Positions 58,251-64,000 of a DNA stretch of 64,000 bases are shown here, one piece after another. Below the pieces are notes generated by a model. It worked only from the letters and a program-made list of their open reading frames with translations, was not told the DNA's origin and did no database searches. The position numbers and the translations under genes are program-made. Source of the stretch: an uncultured Thermoanaerobaculum sp. (lineage in GTDB: Bacteria > Acidobacteriota > Thermoanaerobaculia > Thermoanaerobaculales > Thermoanaerobaculaceae); contig CALHAH010000015.1 in assembly GCA_937934115.1 (NCBI GenBank), positions 1 through 64,000 of the forward strand. Direction: 5' to 3'. Each line of letters begins with the position of its first letter. Position 1 is the stretch's first letter.

Positions 58251-59451
58251 AATCCAAACCTTGGCCTACGGGGGGCGAGGGGTGGCCCGACGCGGGGGTG
58301 AGGTGTGGTTTGTGAGCGGGGCCTTGCCGGGAGAACGGGTAGTGGCCGCCGAAGAGCGACGGCGGCGGGGCATTGTGGAGGCGAGAGTCGTAGATGTTTT
58401 GTCTTGTTCCTCTTGGCGTGAGCCGGAGCCTTGTCCCAAGGCCCTGGGAGCCTGTGGTGGATGCGATTTTGCCCATGTGGCCATAGGTTTCCGCGAGAAG
58501 GCTTATAAGGTCGCGCTTTTCGGGGCCCTGCGGGGGGCACCGGAAAGCTTGGCGCAGGCAGTGGCAAAGGCGGTGTTTGTCCCCTCCCCTTGGTACTACC
58601 GTCTGCGGGGGCGCCTGCACTGGGCACCGGAAGCCGGGCAGTTAGGGTTTTTTGCCTCCAGCTCCCACCGGGTGGCAGACCTGGGGGGGTGTCGGGTGCT
58701 CTCTCAGGAGTTGTTGGCGTTGCTTCCAGCTTGGGCGCAGTGCTTGCAAAGAGCCGGTGTGCCCGCTGGCGAATTGGAGTTCTTGGAGGACGTAGCGGCC
58801 AAGCGACGGCTTTTGCTCTTCCGCGGTGCCTTTTCCGGCCACCTGCCGCGCCTTCCGGGGGTTGACGGGTTCTGGGGGCTTCGAGGGCGAGGGTGGGGAG
58901 AACGGGAGCTCATCTTGGAGCTGCCTTTGCCTCTTGCCGTGCCCGTGGGTGCCTTCGTGCAAGGCAACCGCTTTTTGCTTTCTGCAATTTGGAACACCGT
59001 AGCAGCGGTGGTGCGGGAAGGGGGCTTTTTGCGGGTGCTGGACCTTTACGGGGGCGTGGGTTTTTTGGCCGCCGCGGCGCAGGCCGGGGGGGCGCAGGAG
59101 GTGACGGTGGTGGAGGTTTCCAAGCGGGCGGCCCAAGCTGCCCGCGCCAACCTGCCCCAAGCCCGGGTGTTGCCCATGCCCGCGGAAGTGGCAGTAGGAC
59201 AGGGGGCTTTAGGCGGTGCAAGCCTTTTGATCCTCGATCCTCCTCGCGGCGGGTTATCCCCTGCTGTGCGGCAGGCGGTGGCTTCCAGCCAGGCTTCGGC
59301 GGTGCTTTACATCTCCTGCGACGCGGCCTGCCTTGCCCGCGACGCTTGGCTTTTGCAAAGCGGTGGCTTTGCGGTTCGCTGGGCCAAGCTTTTCGACCTC
59401 TTTGCCGGGACCCACCATGTGGAGCTGGCGGTCCTTTTCCAAAGAGCCTGA
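58240..59451 (+). CDS. TrmA/RlmD-family class I SAM-dependent 5-methyluridine RNA methyltransferase
   Basis: 403 residues. N-terminal TRAM-like beta domain (LEIQTLAYGGRGVARRGGEVWFVSGALPGE) for RNA contact; a cluster of Cys (CPKALGACGGCDF) that with CRVLS can hold 4Fe-4S, as in RlmD; Rossmann SAM motif VLDLYGGVGFLAAAAQ; ILDPPRGGLSPAVRQAV; and the catalytic Cys in LYISCDAACLARD. It methylates uridine C5 in rRNA or tRNA; which one is unclear. The ATG at 58240 overlaps the previous gene by 11 bases. comEC starts 35 bases before its end. Confidence 0.9.
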   Translation: MELEIQTLAYGGRGVARRGGEVWFVSGALPGERVVAAEERRRRGIVEARVVDVLSCSSWREPEPCPKALGACGGCDFAHVAIGFREKAYKVALFGALRGAPESLAQAVAKAVFVPSPWYYRLRGRLHWAPEAGQLGFFASSSHRVADLGGCRVLSQELLALLPAWAQCLQRAGVPAGELEFLEDVAAKRRLLLFRGAFSGHLPRLPGVDGFWGLRGRGWGERELILELPLPLAVPVGAFVQGNRFLLSAIWNTVAAVVREGGFLRVLDLYGGVGFLAAAAQAGGAQEVTVVEVSKRAAQAARANLPQARVLPMPAEVAVGQGALGGASLLILDPPRGGLSPAVRQAVASSQASAVLYISCDAACLARDAWLLQSGGFAVRWAKLFDLFAGTHHVELAVLFQRA

Positions 59452-61687
59452 ACTTGGCTGGGAGCTTTCCCTGTGGGGCGCAGGGGTGGTGGGTGCGGCG
59501 TTGGCCATGGGAGTCTGTGAAGTTGTTCCCCGTTGGGCGCCGGCGGCTTTAGGTCTTGCCGCTGCCTTCAGCCTGCTTTGGGCCTTGCACCCGCAAAGGC
59601 GTCTTGCCCCCTGGTTTTTCTTTGGGGTTTTGCTTTCGGGGGCAGTGACGGCTGCTTCCGGTCCTGCCTTGGCCCGGGAGACGCGGGTGCCGGTGCGGTT
59701 TTTGGGGGTGGTGCGGGACGGCTGGCGGCAGGTGGAAACTGGATGGAGCACCCGGCTTCGCGTGCTGGAACTGGAGGCCCCTTCCCGGCCCATAGCGGTG
59801 GTGCGGGAAACCTGGCTCACCGTGGGAGGCTCGGCCTCCTTGGAGAGCCTCCCACCCCCCGGGGCACGGGTGGAGGGAGCTGGAGAGCTCGTGCCTCGGC
59901 GGAAAGACCCGAGTTTGTGGGTGAAGACCCCTCGTCTTTTGCAGGTGCAGGCAAGCCCTCGCGGTGTGGACGCGTGGCGAGAAAAGGCGCGGCAACGACT
60001 GGTGGCAGCTGCTGAGTTTTCCTTACCTCGTCAGCGAGCTGCGGCCCTGGCCGCCGCCCTGGTGTTGGGTCGGAGGGAGGGCCTTTTACCGGCGGAAACC
60101 CAAACCTTGCGCCAAGCAGGACTCGGCCACCTTTTGGCGGTTTCCGGTTTGCACGTGGGCCTGGTGGCCGGGCTTTTTTGGGGGATTTTCTTGCTCGCGG
60201 GCGTGCATCCATCCACGCGCCGGTGGCTTTTGCTGGCGGTAGTGGTGGGTTTTGCCCTCATGGCGGGGGGCGCCGCGCCGGTGCGACGGGCGGCCAGTGC
60301 TACGGTGCTTTTGCTTGTGGCCCGCCAGCTGGGCCGCCCTATGGAGCTTTTGCCGGTTTTCTGGGGGGTGGTGGGGGGGTTAGTTTTGCTGGAGCCGAAT
60401 GCGGTGTGGGACGTGGGTTTTCAGCTTTCGGCCGGCGTTGCCCTGGCGCTGGTGCGTTGGGTACCTGAACTGCGAACGGGAAGGCCGGAAAGCCGTCTTT
60501 TGGCGGCAGTAGCCGTGGCAGCGGTGGCGCAGCTGGCCTCCTTGCCTTTGGTGGGTGTGCACTTTGGGATGCTCCCGCCTTTAGGGATGCTCTGCAACGT
60601 GCTGGCGGTACCCGTGGCTACGGTCATGGTGGCTTTGGCTTTGGCGGCTTTGGGCCTTTCTGAGGTGTTGCCGTTTTTGGCCGGCCTTTTTTTGGATGCT
60701 CTGGGTTTGGGGGCTTTTCTCTTGCAACTGCTGGCGGGCTGGGGCGCGCAAAAGCTTTGGGCTTTCCCGACGCTTTCCCCTGGCTGGCAAGCCTTTATTG
60801 TGTTTCTTTTCGTGGTGGCGGTTTTGCCCTGGCGTGTGGCCCTCATACCGGCTTGTGGGGTGGTGACGCTTACCCTCGGCTTTGCGCTATGGGCGTACGT
60901 ACCCCACCGGAATTTGCCGGAGGTTGCCATGCTGCCGGTACGGCAAGGCATGGCGCTTTGGCTGGCGGGGAAAAAGGGCAGCGTGCTTGTGGATACCGGG
61001 CGCGGTGCCCGGGAAGCGCTTGAAGGCTTGGCCTCGTTTCGTGGCGCCAGCCTGGATGCCTTGGTGCTCACCCACCCAGACCTTGACCATGTGGGCGGAG
61101 CGGGAGCGGTGCTTTCCGTGCTTTGCCCCCGTTACCTTATGCTGCCCGCGGTTTTTTGGGAGCGGGGCGAGTTCCTCCCTTTGCGTTGGCAGGCGGCAAG
61201 GCGCGGCGTGGCTGTGCTGCCGCTGGCAGTTGGTCAACGCTTTCGGGTGGGAGACCTCATCTGCGATGTGCTTTGGCCCCCTAAGTACGCCCCTTTGGTG
61301 GACAACGACGCGTCTTTAGTTTTGCGCTGTGCCGTGGGCGGGGTGCACCTCTTGCTGGTGGGGGACTTGGAAGCGGGCGGCGAGCAGCAGCTTTTAGCCG
61401 CGGGCGAGCCGCTGCACGCAGATATCTTGCAAGTGGGGCATCACGGTTCTCGCACTTCCACCAGCTGGCCTTTCCTCCAGCGAGTTTCACCGCGCGTGGC
61501 GCTCATCCCTACAGGGGTTTCGCCTCACCTGCGTTTCCCGCAGGCGGCAGTGGTGGCCCGGTTGCGCCAAGCCAAAGCGCTGGTGCTGCCGCAAAACCAG
61601 GGTTTCTTCCGCGTGACTGTGGGTAGGGAGGGCGTGCTGCAGCTGGACACCTCACACCCGGTTTACGTAAGAGGCAAGCGTGATTGA
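59417..61687 (+). CDS. comEC: ComEC/Rec2-family DNA internalisation protein
   Basis: 756-residue membrane channel of natural transformation. It has an N-terminal OB-like region (LRVLELEAPSRPIAVVRETWL), the competence domain with many helices (LRQAGLGHLLAVSGLHVGLVAGLFWG, the His-Leu-x3-Ser-Gly-x-H-V signature, and FALMAGGAAPVRRA), and a C-terminal metallo-beta-lactamase domain (LVLTHPDLDHVGGAGAV ... VGHHGSRTSTSWPFL). The ATG at 59417 lies inside the preceding gene. ComEA and pilus genes are not in the window, so competence cannot be concluded. miaA begins eight bases before its stop. Confidence 0.92.
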   Translation: MWSWRSFSKEPELGWELSLWGAGVVGAALAMGVCEVVPRWAPAALGLAAAFSLLWALHPQRRLAPWFFFGVLLSGAVTAASGPALARETRVPVRFLGVVRDGWRQVETGWSTRLRVLELEAPSRPIAVVRETWLTVGGSASLESLPPPGARVEGAGELVPRRKDPSLWVKTPRLLQVQASPRGVDAWREKARQRLVAAAEFSLPRQRAAALAAALVLGRREGLLPAETQTLRQAGLGHLLAVSGLHVGLVAGLFWGIFLLAGVHPSTRRWLLLAVVVGFALMAGGAAPVRRAASATVLLLVARQLGRPMELLPVFWGVVGGLVLLEPNAVWDVGFQLSAGVALALVRWVPELRTGRPESRLLAAVAVAAVAQLASLPLVGVHFGMLPPLGMLCNVLAVPVATVMVALALAALGLSEVLPFLAGLFLDALGLGAFLLQLLAGWGAQKLWAFPTLSPGWQAFIVFLFVVAVLPWRVALIPACGVVTLTLGFALWAYVPHRNLPEVAMLPVRQGMALWLAGKKGSVLVDTGRGAREALEGLASFRGASLDALVLTHPDLDHVGGAGAVLSVLCPRYLMLPAVFWERGEFLPLRWQAARRGVAVLPLAVGQRFRVGDLICDVLWPPKYAPLVDNDASLVLRCAVGGVHLLLVGDLEAGGEQQLLAAGEPLHADILQVGHHGSRTSTSWPFLQRVSPRVALIPTGVSPHLRFPQAAVVARLRQAKALVLPQNQGFFRVTVGREGVLQLDTSHPVYVRGKRD

Positions 61688-62606
61688 TCGCCCTCTTCTC
61701 ATTGTGGCAGGCCCCACCGCTGCGGGGAAAACCTGGCTGGGCGTGCAGCTGGCCGTGCGCTACCACGGCGAGGTGATCTCCGCTGATGCCTTTGCCGTTT
61801 ACCGCGGCATGGACATCGGCACGGCCAAGCCTGATCCTGAGCTGCGAAAGGTGGTGCCGCACCACCTCGTGGACGTTGCCTCCCCGGCGGACCGGTACTC
61901 CGCGGGCCAGTTCGTACGCGAGGCCGATGGAGTGATTGCGGAAATAGTGGCGCGCGGGCGGCAACCGGTGGTGGTTGGTGGCACGCTCTTTTACGTGCGC
62001 GCGCTGCTTTACGGGCTTTTCCCTGAACCTCCCAAGGACCTTACGCTGCGAGCCAGGCTGGAAGCGGCGTGGGAGCAAGACCCTGAGCCTTTGCGCCAAG
62101 AACTGGCCAAGAGAGACCCTGAGCTTTTCGCCAAGCTCTCGCCCAACGACCGCCAGCGCATCTTACGGGCCTTGGAGGTGAGCATCGTGGCCGGCCGCCC
62201 CATGTCTGAGCTGTGGGCGCAAAGCCCGCCCCGTGGCCCGCGCTACCGTTTTTGTTTATTGGCTTTGTGCCCACCGCGACAGGCCCTCCATGCTAGGATT
62301 GCCGCCAGGGTGGGGACAATGTTCGCACGGGGTTTGGTGGATGAGACCCGGGGTCTTCTGGAGTCCGGTGTGGCTCCCACGGCCCACGCCCTTAAGGCCA
62401 TTGGCTACCGCGAGGCGGTGAAGGTTGTATACGGCCAGTGGTCGCAAACCGAGGCCAGGGAGGCCACGGTGGCAGCCACCCGCCAATTGGCGAAAAGGCA
62501 GCTGACCTGGTTGCGGGGCGAGGCTGGGGTGCAGTGGCTTTTGGGGTTTGGCGAAGAGGTGTTGGAACGAGCAAGTGCTCTGTGGGAGGCGTGTCGTGGA
62601 GAATAA
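61680..62606 (+). CDS. miaA: tRNA dimethylallyltransferase
   Basis: Adds dimethylallyl to A37 of tRNAs reading UNN codons. 308 residues; VAGPTAAGKTWLGVQLA (P-loop), SADAFAVYRGMDIGTAKPD, HHLVDVASPADRYSAGQF, VVGGTLFYVRALLYGLF and LSPNDRQRILRALEV are all MiaA motifs. SADAF replaces the usual SADSR/SxQxY spelling. GTG at 61680 overlaps the comEC stop. The miaA-hfq pair is a widely conserved neighbourhood, which supports the hfq call. Confidence 0.95.
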   Translation: MIDRPLLIVAGPTAAGKTWLGVQLAVRYHGEVISADAFAVYRGMDIGTAKPDPELRKVVPHHLVDVASPADRYSAGQFVREADGVIAEIVARGRQPVVVGGTLFYVRALLYGLFPEPPKDLTLRARLEAAWEQDPEPLRQELAKRDPELFAKLSPNDRQRILRALEVSIVAGRPMSELWAQSPPRGPRYRFCLLALCPPRQALHARIAARVGTMFARGLVDETRGLLESGVAPTAHALKAIGYREAVKVVYGQWSQTEAREATVAATRQLAKRQLTWLRGEAGVQWLLGFGEEVLERASALWEACRGE

Positions 62607-62835
62607 CCAGCAGAAGACGGCAAGGGACGTGCAGGATAGCTTCTTAGCCAGCTTGCGACGAGAAGGCAAGCCGGTTTTCGTGTACCTCCTCACCGGCAAG
62701 CGGTTGACCGGCTTCATCAAGCGCTTCGACCGCTATTGCCTGGTGGTGGAAAGCCACGGCCAAGAGCATTTGGTGTTCAAGCACGCCGTGGCTTCCCTGT
62801 GCTTGGCGCGGGGGGAGGGGGAGGGTGGCTCGTAA
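62596..62835 (+). CDS. hfq: Hfq RNA chaperone
   Basis: 79 residues, Sm-like. TARDVQDSFLASLRREGKPVFVYLLTGKRLTGFIKRFDRYCLVVES ... VFKHAVASL follows the Hfq Sm1/Sm2 layout: Gln-Asp at the sRNA-binding rim, a FIKxFDxY strand and the YKH-like FKHA motif, with Phe replacing Tyr. It forms a hexameric ring pairing sRNA with mRNA. The GTG at 62596 has GGGAGG 7 nt upstream and overlaps miaA by 11 bases; a longer frame from 62548 lies in miaA. It overlaps the next gene too. Confidence 0.93.
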   Translation: MENNQQKTARDVQDSFLASLRREGKPVFVYLLTGKRLTGFIKRFDRYCLVVESHGQEHLVFKHAVASLCLARGEGEGGS

Positions 62836-64000
62836 GGGTGTGGCCCTGGCTGCATGCCTGGTGGCTGCTTCCTGCGTCACCACCCCTCGGGGGCGGGGGG
62901 TTCTCCCGGAGTTGGATTTAGAAAAAGCGCCTTGGGCCCTTTCTGCCGCCCAGAGGAAACTAGCCCAACAAGTGTGGGCGTGGGCCGATGCTGGGGACCT
63001 CAAAACGGCGCAGGCGAAGCTTTCCCGATTGCCAGGGGAGCATCCGGTTCGCCTTTTTTTGCAGTTAGAAATTGCCTTTGCCGCCGGTGAGCTGGGACTT
63101 TGGCCCAAGGTGTGGGCATTTGCTGCAAGCTTCCCTTCCTACCGCCCGGCTTGGGAACTGGCGGTTTTGGTGGGGGAAAGGGAGGGAGAGCTCCTGGGGG
63201 CTTCCGAGGCGGCGCGAAGGGTGGCGCAGCTGGGTGGTCCGGCTCGTTTTCTTTCGCAGAGCGAGGAGCTGCTTTCCCAGTTCTTGGTGGCACGCGAAGA
63301 GCAGGTAGCGCGCCTTTTGGCCGGAGGCCAAGCCACGGAAGCCTTGGAGCAAGGGCGTGAGCTTGTGGCGCGCTTCCCCCAGCACCGGCGGCTGCGGGAG
63401 CTTACGGTTAGGGCAGCGCTGGCGGCTGCCAAGACCGAGGAGGCCAAGCTTTTGGTGTTGCCTCTGCCGGAGGACGGGCCGGGCCTTGAGCTGAAAGCCG
63501 AGGTGGCCGCTGCGCAGGGTAAGTGGGACGTAGCTATGGAGCTTTACCGGCGGTTGCCGCTGGACTTTGCGGGGCGTTGTGCCAAGCTCCGGCACGCTGA
63601 AGAGCAGGCACGTTGGCAAAAGGCCCCCGCCAAGGTAAGCAAGGCTTTGGGTTCTCCGCGGCTTTCCCGCGGGGAGCTGGCCACGTTGATTGTTTTTTAT
63701 TTTCCGCAAGTGAAGGAAAAGGCCAGTGCCCCAGCTCCGCTTTTCGAAGACGTAGTAGGCCACCCAGCGCAAGAAGAAATCCTGGTTTTGGTACGGGCGG
63801 GCATCATGAGCGGCGACGCGCTCACCCGCCGGTTTGGGCCGTCCCGGGCTGTGGGGGGGCGGGAACTAGAAGCAGTGCTGCAGCGATTGGCGAAGGTGCT
63901 GGGCCTGCCTGGCCTTTCGGTGTGTCCCAACGGCACCGCCGGTAACGGGTGCGTGCCCATACCCTCCGGCGAAAGGGGCATGAGCGGGGAGGATGTGGTT
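62825..64000 (+). CDS. Lipoprotein with helical repeats and SLH-like region (3' partial)
   Basis: The frame runs off the right edge without a stop, giving 392 residues so far. MARKGVALAACLVAASC looks like a lipoprotein signal (Cys 17). Residues ~35-270 are Ala/Leu-rich TPR-like helices (EDGPGLELKAEVAAAQGKWDVAMELYRRLP). From ~277, LSRGELATLIVFYFP ... LFEDVVGHPAQEEILVLVRAGIMSGDAL resembles an S-layer-homology module, suggesting cell-wall or surface attachment. GTG at 62825 has a G-rich ribosome site and overlaps hfq by 11 bases. Function unknown. Confidence 0.75.
   Translation, partial: MARKGVALAACLVAASCVTTPRGRGVLPELDLEKAPWALSAAQRKLAQQVWAWADAGDLKTAQAKLSRLPGEHPVRLFLQLEIAFAAGELGLWPKVWAFAASFPSYRPAWELAVLVGEREGELLGASEAARRVAQLGGPARFLSQSEELLSQFLVAREEQVARLLAGGQATEALEQGRELVARFPQHRRLRELTVRAALAAAKTEEAKLLVLPLPEDGPGLELKAEVAAAQGKWDVAMELYRRLPLDFAGRCAKLRHAEEQARWQKAPAKVSKALGSPRLSRGELATLIVFYFPQVKEKASAPAPLFEDVVGHPAQEEILVLVRAGIMSGDALTRRFGPSRAVGGRELEAVLQRLAKVLGLPGLSVCPNGTAGNGCVPIPSGERGMSGEDVV

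Overview
The window is GC-rich, densely packed bacterial chromosome from a diderm: it has an MlaE/MlaF/MlaD lipid-transport set, an O-antigen-ligase-type polymerase, a probable outer-membrane barrel and lipoproteins. Gene content (FakA-FakB fusion, ferredoxin-linked 2-oxoacid oxidoreductase, electron-transfer flavoprotein, AmmeMemoRadiSam enzyme, S9 and S55 peptidases, Pro-Thr-rich secreted proteins) and frequent leaderless starts suggest an Acidobacteriota-like lineage, but nothing here fixes the taxon. I found no rRNA, tRNA, CRISPR, insertion sequence or prophage. This is a core chromosomal segment, not an accessory island.

Layout. 1-9.1 kb: end of a Pro-Thr-rich LamG protein, a 35-residue zinc ribbon, methylglyoxal synthase, UDP-glucose dehydrogenase, an S9 dipeptidyl peptidase and two GT39-like membrane glycosyltransferases. 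9.2-12.9 kb (minus): sugar-nucleotide epimerase and mlaD-mlaF-mlaE. 12.9-20.6 kb (plus): lipid cluster (zinc ribbon, fatty-acid kinase fusion, second zinc ribbon, plsY, acpP, fabF), then etfB-etfA and two small membrane-anchored proteins. 20.6-26 kb (minus): aroF, S55-like protein, secreted propeller-like protein, coaD. 26-29.8 kb (plus): three secreted or outer-membrane proteins. 29.8-36.2 kb (minus): radical SAM gene, smc, O-antigen ligase. 36.2-41.3 kb: aroA and a 1257-residue sigma-54 activator, convergent with an FHA protein. 41.3-46 kb (minus): aldehyde dehydrogenase, D-2-hydroxyacid dehydrogenase, pncB, FHA. 46-52 kb: thioesterase, secreted protein, alr, DUF5924 protein and a two-gene 2-oxoacid:ferredoxin oxidoreductase. 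52.3-64 kb (plus): aroB, then a tightly overlapping run valS-birA-coaX-unknown-RNA methyltransferase-comEC-miaA-hfq-lipoprotein that leaves the window.

Working together: fatty-acid kinase (acyl phosphate), PlsY (acyl transfer to glycerol-3-phosphate), ACP and FabF form one phospholipid theme, with Mla lipid trafficking next door. aroF, aroA and aroB supply the shikimate pathway from three separate loci. ugd, the epimerase, GT39 proteins and O-antigen ligase serve surface polysaccharide. coaD and coaX serve CoA synthesis.

The most unusual signals are: (i) one -10 hexamer family (TACAAT, TATACT, TAGACT, TATCAT) used at two distances, 5-8 nt before a start codon (leaderless) or about 16-28 nt before it (with Shine-Dalgarno), including a mirror-symmetric divergent promoter at 5966-5997; (ii) paralogous acidic-tailed zinc ribbons flanking the fatty-acid kinase fusion; (iii) the giant sigma-54 activator with a degenerate N-terminus; (iv) an 819-residue secreted protein of novel-looking architecture.
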